Assembly: GCF_035222375.1 (NCBI RefSeq)
Contig: NC_085889.1
Span: 1,240,001 to 1,304,000 of the forward strand
From: Podospora pseudocomata
Taxonomy: Eukaryota; Ascomycota; Sordariomycetes; Sordariales; Podosporaceae
DNA: 64,000 bases
Direction: 5' to 3'
This document shows, one piece after another, positions 9,511 to 21,496 of the stretch (the stretch's first letter is position 1; each line of letters starts with the position of its first letter). Made by a program: the position numbers and the translations under genes. A model generated the notes under the pieces. That model had not been told where the DNA came from. It was given only the letters and a program-made list of their open reading frames with translations, and did no database searches.

Positions 9511-11073
9511 ATGATGCCCGTGGACGATGACTGTCTTCCCGAAGTCAGACAGTTCAGCGACTTGGAAGTCCCAACACATTATCCTCTTGGCGCCATCCCA
9601 GAGGCTGTCAATCAGGATGCTCTTCCCGAAGTCAAATCGCACATCGCCATCAGCGCCAACTTCAACCAACCACCAAGCTCACAATCGACATCGCGGCCAG
9701 CCACAGCAAGCCAAACACAATCGCAACCAACAACGACACTACCACCACGTCCCGGGTCAGCAAGACGAAAATTATGGATCGTTCTCGGGAGTGCCGTCGC
9801 CCTATTATTAGCAACCATAGCAATAGCACTTGGTCTCGGCTTGGGACTCGGGCTCAGCAAGAAAAATGATACTCCCTCATCCTCAACGTCCTCAAACACA
9901 ACAGGATCCCCCTGCCAAAGTGATAGCACAAGAATCTTCCGACGGACAATGGCTGCTGCCGTCTTCAACGGTTCTCTCCACATCTTCTCCCGAGGCCGAG
10001 ACAGCAACATTTGGTTTCGCTCGTGGGGAATTCAACCTGAAGGAAATAATGCCCCTGCAACTTGGACCACCGACTGGGTAACCCTTGCCGAAGGTCCCGG
10101 CATGGAACTCATGCCCTTCATCGGGGCACCAACAGTCATCACCTCGACAGACGGGAGCCGCATGGATGTCTTCGCCACAAGCACCATGTCAGGCAATGTC
10201 AACACGATCAGGTTCACAAAGGCCAATCGGACGACAGAGTGGGAAAGCCTGGGAGGTTTCGGTCTCAGCTCTATCGCGATTTGCAATTCACCATTGGCGG
10301 ACAATTCGTCAGCACCGACATACGACATGTGGATGTTGGGGAAGAATTCGACGACCGTTATCAAGAACACTTGGGACACTTCCAAGAAGATAGGTGGCTG
10401 GGACGAGACGAGTATTCCCGTCCTCGCCAGTTCCGGAACAAGCCCTGCCGTTATCTGCAGCAAGCACGACCCTGAATATACCGTTTTCACCTTTGGCCAA
10501 GGGACAGACGAGCTAAGAAGCACTCGTTTTTCCACCGCTAACAATATCTGGAGCTCATGGAATCCATGGGGCCACAATTTCCGGGGAGATCCGGTGGCAG
10601 TCTCCGTCGACGAGGGTCGCGTGATATACTTTTTTGGTGTGGGGACAAACTCGAACATGTATCACTTCACCTGGGAAGAGGGCATCGAATCGGAGCCAAG
10701 GTCTATCGGGGGTAACTGGAGCAGTATCCCCAGTGCAGTGATTATCGGCGCCGGGACCAAGGATGAGCAGATCCACGTCGTTGCGTTGGATCAAGAAAGA
10801 AAGCTGCAGCATAGAACCTTTGGTGATTTTGGTGGAGGGCGAAAGTGGCAAGCTACCAGGTGGGAGAAGCTGGAAAAGAAAGGGAATAGTGCCCCGCTGG
10901 TGTTTTCATATCCGGATGCAAAGGGCAAGGAACAGATTGGGTTAGCGATGTTGGATGATGATAATCATCTATTGTTTGCCACTTGGGAAGCGAGTAATGA
11001 TACTTTGTGGGTGAAGTCGATTTCCTGGGTACAGGCTGAGGGTTACTTGATTAATGAGAGCGTTTGCATTTGA
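9511..11073 (+). CDS. Membrane-anchored beta-propeller protein, fucose-lectin/PLL-like
   Basis: About 520 aa from the ATG at 9511. The frame opens further upstream (ATG at 9373), but the residues from MMPVDDDCLPEV onward have the composition usual for the cytoplasmic tail of this group. A polar tail of about 87 residues is followed by one transmembrane helix (LWIVLGSAVALLLATIAIAL, about residues 88-115, ending Gly-Leu repeats). A Ser/Thr linker comes next. The remaining roughly 370 residues repeat aromatic-rich blades of the type AAAVFNGSLHIFSRGRDSNIWFRSW and VIYFFGVGTNSNMYHFTWEEG. This matches the fungal fucose-specific-lectin-like propeller family, displayed as a type II membrane protein. 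Sugar binding is inferred, not shown. Single exon. Confidence 0.75.
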   Translation: MMPVDDDCLPEVRQFSDLEVPTHYPLGAIPEAVNQDALPEVKSHIAISANFNQPPSSQSTSRPATASQTQSQPTTTLPPRPGSARRKLWIVLGSAVALLLATIAIALGLGLGLGLSKKNDTPSSSTSSNTTGSPCQSDSTRIFRRTMAAAVFNGSLHIFSRGRDSNIWFRSWGIQPEGNNAPATWTTDWVTLAEGPGMELMPFIGAPTVITSTDGSRMDVFATSTMSGNVNTIRFTKANRTTEWESLGGFGLSSIAICNSPLADNSSAPTYDMWMLGKNSTTVIKNTWDTSKKIGGWDETSIPVLASSGTSPAVICSKHDPEYTVFTFGQGTDELRSTRFSTANNIWSSWNPWGHNFRGDPVAVSVDEGRVIYFFGVGTNSNMYHFTWEEGIESEPRSIGGNWSSIPSAVIIGAGTKDEQIHVVALDQERKLQHRTFGDFGGGRKWQATRWEKLEKKGNSAPLVFSYPDAKGKEQIGLAMLDDDNHLLFATWEASNDTLWVKSISWVQAEGYLINESVCI

Positions 11074-11221
11074 GGGGCAATGTGGAGCCCGCTGCCCCCT
11101 TGTTGCCATGCCTGTATCATATATCTATCTATGCCCATTCACCTTCTTGACAAGGTTCAAATAGGCATGTGGCTTTGAGTTTGTATCTTGCTCACATCCC
11201 CCGAGCTCCCATCCACAAAGG

Positions 11222-11843
11222 TTACTTGAGCACTACAGCGGTGCCCGCAACAATACTTCCACCTTCAGCCGTTTGTCCTGTGCGGAGACCCTTGCTGATA
11301 TTGGCCTTGCCGCCATAGGCGAGGCCGGCAATCGCCTGGTGGCCCCTAGCGTCACCTCCAAACCCCCTTTCCACCCCAAAGGTTGCCCTCCTCGTCAATC
11401 TCACCGCCCTGGCCCCTGCCTCAACCTATCCCTCCTTTTTTGGCGACGGCCGTTGCCCCCATCGCGAACCCGCCGTTGGCTACTGCCACGCTCGAGTCGT
11501 ATCGAAACTCGAGAGGCCCGGGCTTTCCCGTCTTGCCGTGGCGGAAGACATACGCGAGAGTCTGGCTGAGGTTGGTGATCGCCTTGCCCTCAAACCAGAC
11601 TGTCACCTCACCGGTCACCGGTTATGCGTCTGCTGCAAGCCTGGCTTTGATCTCTTTGAGAGTGCTGTCATCGCGTATGTCTTCGTATTCACCCTCGCCC
11701 ACACCCTCCTTGGAGTTCTTCTTTACTGCATACATTGCGGTGGTCAGCAAGCCATAGAAATAAGCTGAAGGGCTGACAGTGATGAGGCATCACATACCGG
11801 GCCGGTAGCTGTACACCACTGTGATCTTGGTGAAGCGAGGCAT
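11222..11843 (-). pseudogene. Small conserved hypothetical protein, broken by a stop and a frameshift
   Basis: On the minus strand a start at 11843 reads MPRFTKITVVYSYRP. A short GT-AG interruption (GTATGTGATG...CTTCAG) follows, then FYGLLTTAMYAVKKNSKEG and an acidic segment ending KARLAADA. TAA interrupts there. The frame resumes as PVTGEVTVWFEGKA, LSQTLAYVFRHGK and AMGATAVAKKGGIG, then TGA. In the next frame it continues as RRATFGVERGFGGDARGHQ, GLAYGGKANISKGL and GTAVVLK to the final stop at 11222. The continuity of composition across the breaks indicates one former protein of about 190 aa. I do not recognise the family. Confidence 0.55.
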
Positions 11844-12681
11844 CTTTGCTGATGTTTTGTTGGTTGTGCGCTTTGGTTCTAGACTTGTGGACGGTTGTTG
11901 TTAGATCCAGAAAGCTGGTTCTTGATGCTCCTTTTCTACCAAAGTGGTCGTGGAAGAGTTGGGGAGATGCACACGGAGCTGGGGCATGTGCTGGTGATGC
12001 GCGCGGCGGGGATGCCCGTGGCGACAATCACGCTCAAGGGGGAAACGCCTATGGCGGAGACGCAGTTGGACATCGACTAGCTTAGGCAATGCGCGGAGAA
12101 CTACCTACACCAACCCACGAGGCTACATTGTGCCTGCAACTCGAACCACAAAGTCTCCTTGGCTGTGTTCTGGTCAGAGACTGCCTGCCCTGGATGGTAG
12201 GGAAAAGTCGGGCACCGCACAAAGCAGAGGCGAGGGGAGGGGCAATTAGATTGGGTATTGTTTTCGTGTTTGACGGAGTATTTGTTGTGGGGATGGAGAG
12301 TGGAGAGCCTTGAGTGTCTTCTCTGACCAAATGGTACCATTGCACTCAGGTTCCAACAGCCTTTCACATGACTTCAAGCTCCTTTCTCAATTTTCATGAT
12401 CATTGGGGTGGGTTTCTGTCCATACCTCTGAGTACCTACGGTACCTAGGTACGTGGTTGACAGGTAAGTCTATCTTGGCACGACAGTTGCGATGGCAGAC
12501 AGGCTGGCCGCCCAACTATAGGCTTTAGGTACTTTCGATAGTGACTCTGGCATAGTTCTCTTGCGCTCGGAGAAGCAGCAAGAGATAAAAGAATATGCAA
12601 CAATCGTGTGGTTCTCAAGATCCCAAGAGTGTTGGAAACAGTAAACTTCCCACGAGTTGGTTGGACAATTAGCCGCTCTAT
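11844..12681. other. Intergenic region, no gene seen
   Basis: No recognisable coding frame. A tetramer-rich stretch (GGTACCTAGGTAC, around 12440-12453) is a short palindrome of a kind common in fungal intergenic DNA. Confidence 0.45.
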
Positions 12682-14001
12682 ATGCACTCTCTCAAGTCTT
12701 CAGAAATAATGGCCCCTTCCTTAAGCGCACCTCAGCCGCCCCAACCGCCACAACCGCCTCCTCCAGGAGGGCAACAGTCCTTACCACAGCTGCCCAAGAG
12801 GCCAGAGACGGCAGGCTCAAGAGGTATGAAGCCACTGGAGAGTGTGGAGCTGACATGGCCCGACGACTGCGTTTTGATGGGACCCGACGCTGGATTCGAG
12901 TCCTTTCTTCAAGATGACTTGTTGGAAGGCAACTACCCCTGGGCCAACGTCCCGATGAGCTCCAGTCAGGTCCCGATTTTGGAGGAACAACCTGGCGGTT
13001 ATGGCGTGCCGAGGCGCCTCTTTTTCCGACCTCAAGTGACCATCAACGTCTATAGCACTGGTGACTCGAGCATAAGCGCAAGTGCAAGTGGCAGTGGATC
13101 AGTCGCCAAAGTAACGGGGGAGGGACCGGGGAAAAGTTCAGGTTCGGGGGCAGCTTCAGGTCTTGGGGCCGGAGTTGGCTCAGGTACAGGCGTAGGGGAG
13201 GGTATGGGAGCCGGACTTGGGTCAGGTACGGGCGTTGGCGCCGGTGTAGGTACCTGAGTTGGTTCAGGCAAAGGCATAGGGGCTGGTGTATGCACTGGAA
13301 TGGGTGCCGGGGTTGGCTCAGGCACGGGGGGAGGAGCGGGCATGGGAGCTGGTATCGGCGCAGGCATGGGCATAGGGGCGGGAATAGAAGCTGGGGTCGG
13401 TGCAGGCACGGGCGTAGGAGCGGGACTGGGGGCGGGTATTGGAGTTGGCGCTGGTGTAGGCACCGGAGTTGGCTCAGGGACAGGTGTTGGGGTGGCCGCA
13501 GCTGAAGGAACGGGTGTGGGCGTTGGGACCGGAGAGGGCGGTTCAGGTACGGGAGGTGATAGCAAGGAGGGGGAGGGTGGTATCGGCACCGGTGAAGGGG
13601 GGTCAGGTACTGGAGGTGATGGTAGAGGGGGAGAGGGCGGCACTGGGACCGGCATCGAGGGCGATGCGCGTGGGGGCAACGCTCAAATTGATGGAAGCGG
13701 AGTGCCCTGGAGTCCGGCTTTGGGGCGCGATTTGGGCCCGGGTGGGGAGCATGGTCGGGAGGGTCGGGGTCTTCGTACTGGACTGGGAAGCGAAGGCGAA
13801 CGTGAAGATGAAGGGGTAGCTTGGGGACAAGCAGAGCGGCAACCGGAGATGGAAACTCTGTCGAAAAAGGTTGAGCAGCTCTCGGCGCTAGTCTCGAGTC
13901 TTTCGAATTTTCCAACATACCCAGCTCCTCCGGCGGTGGAGTCTGGGGCTGGGACACTGGCGTCCGGCCATGGCAGCAGGCCCAGGCACATATCAACTTG
14001 A
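12682..14001 (+). pseudogene. Glycine-rich low-complexity protein with one in-frame TGA
   Basis: The frame from 12682 (more likely start 12709, MAPSLSAPQPPQPP) to 14001 is continuous except for a TGA at 13255-13257. Before it lie a Pro-rich N-terminus, an acidic segment (DDCVLMGPDAGFESFLQDD) and VTINVYSTGDSS. From about 13140 to 13640 there are imperfect 6-7-residue Gly-Ala-Gly-Val-Gly-Ser-Gly repeats, then an acidic/Arg region and a short amphipathic helix (ETLSKKVEQLSALVSSL). Neighbouring repeats have GGA where this one has TGA, so a point nonsense mutation fits. Alternatively an intron 13250-13321 (GTACCT...CTCAG, 72 nt, in frame) would remove the stop and leave an intact gene. Function unknown. 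Confidence 0.5.
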
Positions 14002-14862
14002 GCACACCGTTTACTTCGGTGCTCTCTGTGGTGCTTGCTATAAGCTCGGTTGAAATACCTAACGGGTCCGATTGGCGCATCAAGACATACGCAACTGCCA
14101 TTGATTGTAAGGGGTTCACCGCTGATGCCAACAGTTGGGGCCATACCTTGTTATAATCGTGCAATATCTCATGGATTGCAGTCGCAGCCGTTTAATTTCC
14201 CAGGGATAGTGGCCATGGAAGTCTGCGAACTGCCCCTGTTAGTGTTATGCTGTTCAGTTCAGTTGGCCTTGGGTGTACATGAAAGGATAAAGTTGAGCCT
14301 GTCGTCTTGAACTCACGTAAAATGTTAGGTAGTTATCGTTGGCCACGGGGTTTGGCGAGAATTGGAACAGCAGTTTTCACATCAAGTAAGGTTGCCAGAA
14401 CCTGCATGGCGACTACCTAGTACTGCAAGTCCAAATTCTTTTTTTTTTTATATCTGCCGCTTGGGTGGTGAACTAAGATAGGTAGGCACCTATCCCTTGA
14501 TGTTCAATGGTACGGATGAATAACATGCGCTTGGGAGGGTATGGGGAAACTTGAAAGTTTATTTTTGACACGTCTCGAGCTTCTGATAGGTAGGATTTGG
14601 CATGGTTTGGAGTCAATGAAGGCAAGGTAGCATAGAAGCTTTGCCTCGTGGTTGAAGATTAATTCCTAACATTTGTAAAACTAGGTAGCGTAACCCCTGA
14701 TCCTTAATGAGCGTTTATTCGTGATATCCAAGCCCATTCCCATCCTAATGACCCGTTTCATAGTATCCTCAAAGGAAATCCATAACCCCTCCCAATATTC
14801 CATCCGCAATATATGAAATCATCATTCATCAACCCCTTCCACACCCAAAATCACCCCGGCCT
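14002..14862. other. Intergenic region, no gene seen
   Basis: AT-richer than its flanks, with a T9 run near 14440. No recognisable coding frame. Probably carries the 3' ends of the convergent flanking genes. Confidence 0.45.
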
Positions 14863-15365
14863 CTAATTCCCAGTATAAGGGTTGACCCAGGGTCTGCACT
14901 TATTTGCAGCACAGAATCCATTGCAGCAAGGTCCCACATACTGCCCATTGCGATAGCAGTCTCCATACACAGGCAAGCAGAAGCCCTGGCACCTCACGCT
15001 CTTGATCGGCTGCGGCGGGCCGACAAACAGCTGGTTCAGGCCTCCAGAGGAGATACCCTGCTGCAGGGCCTTCTCGCCGTCGGTGTAGAAGGTGCAGAAG
15101 CCGGAGATGTAGTAAGACGATTCGATGATGGAGATGGAGAGGACGTTGTCTATGTTCATGTTAGTGGGAACAGGTGTTGGTGGAGAGGAGAGAGGAACAT
15201 ACTGGTGAAAACCTCCGAACCATCAGCAGGCAAGGTCAAGGAATACTCCGCCGGACCACCCTTAAACTTAATAGAGACAGTCTGAACGTCGCGCTCCTCG
15301 ATGACGGGGATTGCGGTAGCAGAGGCCAGCCCGACGGCGGCGAGGAGAAGGGTGAGATACTTCAT
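14863..15365 (-). CDS. Small secreted cysteine-rich protein, knottin-like C-terminus
   Basis: Minus strand, exons 15365-15203 and 15149-14863, with a 53-nt intron (GTATGT...CATAG, branch CACTAAC) give 149 aa. The N-terminus MKYLTLLLAAVGLASATA is a clear secretion signal. A middle domain lacks cysteines apart from one (GFCTF). The last 45 residues hold seven cysteines in the order C-x3-C-x6-C-x9-CC-x3-C-x4-C, a spacing resembling inhibitor-cystine-knot peptides. A TATAAAGG box lies about 105 nt upstream (about 15469-15477). Small secreted cysteine-rich proteins of fungi include effectors, antimicrobial peptides and wall proteins. Which of these applies cannot be told. Confidence 0.75.
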
Positions 15366-15464
15366 GATTTTGTGTATGCTCAAGTGAGATGTTGTAATCG
15401 TTGCAAGAGATGTTGTAATCTGGTCCATCAAGCTTTTGTATCTTCAAATCGGGAGACAACACCT

Positions 15465-15480
15465 CCCTTTATACTTTTAG
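15465..15480 (-). promoter_or_regulatory. TATA box of the secreted cysteine-rich gene
   Basis: On the minus strand AAAGTATAAAGGGAGG contains a TATAAA core about 100 nt before the start codon at 15365, a good distance for a strongly expressed fungal gene. Confidence 0.5.
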
Positions 15481-16728
15481 TTTCACCCTCTCTCTGGATA
15501 GTAACGCGCTCCATCGGGTGACGTGACTCCATCTACTTCCATCACCGATCCCACTTCCACCCGACCAACCCGAAGATATCCCTCACCCGGCATCCCAAAC
15601 TGAGAATGCCTCCCATCACTCTACCGCCTGTGCAAAAATGTCACCCTCACTCAAATCGATAGTTCAGCTCAACACGATGTCACCTCTTCGGTTAGCCTCC
15701 CAGCAAAAGTGAATGCGACCCGGGAACAAAAAACGTGGAATACGAGGCAGTGCGTCAATCCCTGGCTTGGCATTGGTGGAGCTAGTCACACAACCTCTCC
15801 CCATCACCTCAGCTGACCACGTGCATCCTTCTCTCTACTCGGTCCCAGAGCTTCAATCGTGTGTTGTGAACTGCTCGTTTCTCGTAATGCCTTCGGACTA
15901 GTCCTAGTCAGACCATGGGTGCTGTTGTCAAGGGTCCGATCTGGGTTTGGTTCGATGGTTAGTTATTTTCGGTGACATCAACATGGAGATCAACCAATCG
16001 CGAATTTTTCAAACAGGCCTGATAGCTTTAAACCTGCGCCCTCCCGGCCCGTCATCGAAAAAATAATATCCACTCACCAGCCCTATCACTGCATCAAAGG
16101 CGTTCTGTACCACCTCTCATGTCTCTCCGTGCCAAGGAAGCAAACAAATGAAGCCCCAAAGAACAATATCGAGGACTATATTCTCCGGTAGTCACAGCAT
16201 GTGTTAACACGACAGATGTCAGCCCAGAAACAAGCTACCTGCAGACCGGCTGCATGAGGTCCCGTCGATCATCAATTTCCCCGCTGTGGGTTTGGCATAG
16301 TGTAGCTCTATACGAAGAAACCCATTTATACCATTGGTCAACCTACCAGTAGCGTGGCTTTGGTAAGACGGCGTATTCTCTCTCCAGAATCCCCATACCC
16401 CAGATATCTAGCTCTCGGATTTCGGGTCGTCGGTATAGGCAGGGAATGATTATTGTTGAGTGTTATTCGTCGACGGATATTGGCTGTGTTGTCAGACTTC
16501 GGTAACCGAGTAGATGATCGAGATCAGGTGGCCATCCTTTGTTTTTACCGCGATAGCCGAATGCAGGATTTCCGAGACTCGAGCTGTTGTGTTATCATCT
16601 AGCCTGTGAGAGTCGGTGAGTGGGGATCAGGTCAGGAAAATCGAATGTCTAAAGAAACAATGGATTGTAGCGTAAACCAAACAGGGGTATTAACGACAAC
16701 AAATATTCCAACTGGCAACTGCCCATCT
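15481..16728. other. Long intergenic region, no gene seen
   Basis: About 1.2 kb with only short random frames. It holds the promoter of the secreted protein gene on the left and the 3' flank of the ABC transporter on the right. Confidence 0.45.
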
Positions 16729-19700
16729 CTAGATCCTCATTTTCGTCCCCCACACAAGCCCGACAAACGCCAAAATCCTGTAGATCGTCCCAATACCCAC
16801 CAAAATCCCCATATTCTGCCACAGCCCATCCAGACGAAACCCTGTCATGAACGCCGCTGATTCAATGTCGTAGAGATACCCCAATGGTGACACAAGCTGC
16901 CCAAAATAAATCTCCGCCAGCCACACGCCCGGACTCATCCTCCACAACCACTCCATTTTCCTATAACACCTCAGTCAGCATGTGAAACACAACACCACCT
17001 CAATGAGAAAAAGACTCACCAGTTTCGCACACTGCTCAACGGCGGCGCTGCTCCGCTCAAAATGCCCACAATCAACGCAATCATCGTTGCAAACAGCGGT
17101 GCATCCTCCCTCTTGACCACCATACTAATCACACTCGCCAGTCCAAAAATGCAATAGAAATACCACAAATTCGCGGCAAAGCCCAATCCCCATCCCATGA
17201 TAGGTGTGCTCAACAACCACAACGGCACCGTAAAGTGCATGCACGCCATCGTCATTCTCGGCAAAACAGACACACTCTTCGCCATGAAATACGCCAGCCT
17301 CGAGTGCCCCGCCTCCGCCTCTCTCCTGTGCAACAACATCTCTTCGGAAAACACTCGCACCCCCGGAGCGGCTGAGACAAGACCTATAGCAATGGCTGTC
17401 AACAACGCCATCTCGGGGGCTGACTTGAAGTCTGACGCAGTCGAAAGAATCTCATAGGGCCGGTGGTAAAGCCCCATGAACAACACACCATTCTTCGCAT
17501 TCTCTGCCAGACCCAACAGAAACCCAGCAAGGGCGGCAAGCCCAACTTCAAACCAGAAAACGGACAGGTTGCGGTATTGCTGAAGAAACGCGCGGGATAG
17601 ACATAGGGTGAATTGCTTGAGCCGTGAGGCTCCGCGTTTCTTGAGGAGTCGGCCAAGGGGTGCCTTGCTTGTGTTGAAATTCCCGACAGCCAGAACTGAA
17701 GCACTGCTTTGACGGAGCTTTGACTTTGCAGTGGCCAAGTTGACAGTAAAAGGTGACACAGGTCTTACCACCGAGACACGAGTATTCCTCCGCTCATTGT
17801 CGTCGTCTCCCGCAGTCGACGAACCACTCTCAGGGCTACCAGGCCGCGACACCTCCATCGTGGGCACCACCGGACTCTGAATCTCCTTCCGGCACGCAAC
17901 CCAATTAGCAATCAAAGCATCCTTTGAGATATCCCCAGACGTCTTGTACGCCCTTCCATTCCCAGTGATGATATCCGTCACCACATCACCATAGTTGGCA
18001 TGTTTCGGAAAGATGTAACCAAACTTCTCAAAGAAGGGCTGAACACCCGACTCTGGCCCTTCGTAGAGCTGCTGGCCATTTGCGAGTAAAATCAAGTCAT
18101 CCAACATTTCAAAGATCTCCATTCTTGGCTGATGGATGATGGCAATCACAGAAATGCCAAGTCTCGCAATAGCCTTGAGGGTGCGCATTATGGAGCTTGC
18201 TGACGTGGCGTCAAGACCAGATGTTGGCTCATCCAGAAATATCGCCATTGGTGCTGCGGCAAGTTCCATACCAATGCTGACACGCTTCCGCTGACCACCG
18301 CTGATGACAGGCTTTCCAACACTGCCAACCAAAGAGTCCCGGACATGGGAGAGCTCGAGGCAGTCAATGACCGCGGTAACATGGTTCTCAATTTCTTGGG
18401 AAGTCCAAGTGCGAGGAAGGCGTATCCGTGCAGAGTGCATAATGTTCTCTCGCACTGTCAGGTCGGGAAGAACGATGTCGTCTTGGGGGACATAGCCGAT
18501 CAGCTTCTTGTACCGCGCCAGCTTCCCAGGTACTCCGTTGACCTCCACCTTGCCGTGAGTGTACTCAATCTTGCCCATCAAGACATTGACAAATGTTGAT
18601 TTCCCTGCTCCAGAACCGCCCATGACCGCAGTGAGCGTACCACTTCGGATGGAGCCAGTGATATCCTGCAGAATTGGGCGACTGGTTCCTTTTGGCTGAA
18701 ACGCAAGCTGAGAATAACCGAATGATAGACCAATATCAGAAGCATCAGTTGCCTTGCGCATCGAGTCGATGAAGGCCCTAATCTGGGGCGGAAGGCTCTT
18801 CTCCAGGTCTTCTCCTTGTGGGCTCATAATTCCCTCCGGGTTTCGATACGACCGGACAGGCATGGTCAAGGCTTCTTGAAAGCCAGCCCAAACATCTCCC
18901 CTACCAGGCGGTGGATGACTGCCCACAGCTCGCATCTCATGGTCCATATCATCTGACCTCTCACCCCCCTCTGATATCCTTTTGTACTTGCGCCGGGTTA
19001 CTGCCCTCGCTAACCCAACGACTGTCGACTCCGGCTTCTTCGACAAGCTGCTGTGATGAACCTGGGCGCTCGATGAAAGACGACTGCGGAACCGGAGGAT
19101 GATGATTCCAATGATAATAAAAATGTCGAGAGCAATCAAGACCCCAAGAGGGATGAAGTATCGTTCGTACGAGGAGCCCTCAGGACAAAGACTGCCAACA
19201 GCACAGGGGGTGGGTGTCGCTGCTCCAGGCTGGCAATAGTGGCCGGCTGGGCAGCTAAAGGTAGTCTTGCCACCTGGAGGGCAGTAATTCCCAGCTTGAC
19301 AGATGATCGGCTCGAATGGCCCCATCCCAATGTTCGTCCCATCGATAGCGCATGCGTGGTAACCCAATCGAGCCATCTGGCATTCGGCAAATGGGGGACA
19401 GAACTGCGGCAATGAGTTGACGGTATTGTTTTGGCCTGTTCGAAGTGAAGTTAGCGAGCTAGCAACTCGATCCCATACCAGCGGAGAAACAGACACTGAA
19501 AGCCAGGAAGACATCCCCTCGTCTTCCAGTCGTCCACATCCTGCAACCTCAAGGGTACTGCGCCAGGTCTCCAACATGGGGCTGCGTCCACTGGAGCTTC
19601 GTTTCTGTCTCGCTGCTCTACGGCGCGGTAGTATGATGTCGAGAATGAGGTTCGATTTTCTCCCGTGCAGGCTTGGTCCCAAACACCTAAGCCATCCGTT

Positions 19701-20308
19701 CCAGGGACCAAAGACAAGGATTCGTGATCCCATCGAAAGGAGTGTTCTCTCAGCGGGGGGTTCGATCCATCGTTCATTGGTAGTTCTAGGACTTGGCGGG
19801 CATCTTTTCCATCGTTGTTGATGGGCTTGAACCACTTTCCCGTGGTGAAGTCGATATCAGCTACCGTTTGGTTCCCCGAGCATCGCCAGAGAAGACTCCC
19901 CGCCTTGTCCTCTGATATGGCTGGATCCGGCTCGCGTCGACAAAGACATGCTTCAGTGTCAAGAAAAGTGGGCCCTAATGGTGGGTGAAGTGGTAGAAAA
20001 GGAATCTGAAGGTCATTGGAGATATCTCTTTCAGGACCCCCAGCCCATTTGGCCTTGGGAAAAGCAGTAGCTGACGGATCAAATAGTGGACGGACCCGAA
20101 TAGAGGGTGTGTGGGTGTTATGACCGCCACTTGTGCTCGCGTCAAACAACGGCCGTACATGGATCCTCTGTGTGTGTGTTGGACTGGTCTTGGATGGATT
20201 GGCGTCTGATGATCGAGTTCGAGTCGCCATTTCGGTGTCTGCATGGGGCGTATAGACGATGTCGAGCACCGGGAAAGGGTGCTGTCGTGTACGACGGAGG
20301 GAAACCAC
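16729..20308 (-). CDS. ABCG-type half transporter with cysteine-rich N-terminal ectodomain
   Basis: Minus strand. The last exon is 16960-16729, a 59-nt intron spans 17019-16961 (GTGAGTC...TATAG), and the main exon runs from 17020 up to about 19440. Visible in order are a cysteine-rich segment (CPPFAEC, CPPGGKTTFSCPAGHYC), a helix (YFIPLGVLIALDIFIII), then the ATPase with Walker A GGSGAGKST (about 18,600-18,625), signature ISGGQRKR and Walker B IFLDEPTSGLD, and finally about six helices. This is the layout of yeast Adp1 and plant ABCG24/28. A further N-terminal stretch in another frame (start 20308 or 20230, ending near 19,480) contains GSLLWRCSGNQTVADIDFTTGKW and clearly belongs to the gene. 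No in-phase splice to the main exon was found, so an indel or atypical intron is likely. Substrate unknown; no signal peptide found. Confidence 0.8.
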
Positions 20309-21496
20309 CGGACTTTAATGATCTCGGACCGCGTGTCGTCGGATCACCGCGTGTCGTCGGATTCCCAGAGCCAAGACGCAGGGAGGTGGGTAGGGGTAGG
20401 GGTAGAAACTTTCCGGCGACTTGACCCGATGCTTGATCAACATGGATGCTATTCCTGAGCTATTCACAGTGGTATGAGCCACATTATGCTTAGTGCCTTA
20501 GTTGCCGAGCCGAGTGGCACAGTTCTGGGTAATGCTGGTTTGGACGGCATTTTTGTTTGCGGATTCGCGACAGCAAGGGTCATGTAGGTGAGCGTAGTCC
20601 GAGATGATGGCATGCGCATTCCGAGCTTTTGGGGGCTTGTGAGATAACCTCGTGGATTTTGGCGTGTCAGCTTGCAGATCAAGGGACTTTGTAATTTTTC
20701 CTGGCATATTAAGGAGGGTTGAGTGCTTAATCGAGGCATTGCTGTCACCTTTCAATTGGCGGTCTGTTGAATATTGATGTCAAAAGAAGCAGTTTGTCGA
20801 AGCCTGGAACGCCAAGCCGACCCAAAAGCTGACCAGTGGAGCGCCAAGCTTTACAGGGCTGTCGGGTGTGGCTTCCATTGAGGCTTAAAGTTGAACCGCG
20901 CCTTTTTCCCATGGTATGGAGTAATGAGTTTGCCCATTCGCTGCAACAAGATATTCGGGGATGGACCTCAGTCATAACATCACATAGCCTGCCGAATTTG
21001 TCTCTTTTGTTCATGTCAGCGGACCAATCGTGGGTGGAACGAAGTTCCTGGAAATAAACATCCAGAGACCCAGTTTAAAGCTGCTGTTTGTTACCTATTC
21101 CAGGTGAAGGGTCTGATCTTTTAAGGAAACAGAAGATTGATATTTGAGAACCTGGAAAGTAAGTATATTGGATAGCTGTGCTGAAACCAGGCCATTTCAG
21201 AGCTACAAAAACAAAACCAGAATCTTTGCCGGCACTTGAATCCTATCATTTTCACATGCTGCAGGTTTTAAAGACATAAGACAAAACAACATATAATTTT
21301 TAAGAATGGAAGCCAAGATCTTGGAGTCATCCCCGGGTGTAGAAGAGAGTGGAACTAAAGACAAAGCATAAATGAGGACCAGATTCTAGATTTGTTAAGC
21401 CTAATGCTCCCTGTTGAACCGATCTTGCGGATGCGTTTGTCAATGATGTATCTTGGGAATAATCTCCGCACCACCATAACAGCCAATCAAAAACCA
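20309..21496. other. Intergenic region, ABCG promoter side
   Basis: No gene seen. Contains a short direct repeat (GTGTCGTCGGAT, twice near 20,333-20,360) and AT-rich stretches before the tRNA-Gly gene. Confidence 0.45.

Noticed and set aside
13043-14164. Proline-rich minus-strand frames of 209 and 373 codons
   Set aside because: They are the complement of the glycine-rich repeat. Composition follows from GGN codons read in reverse.
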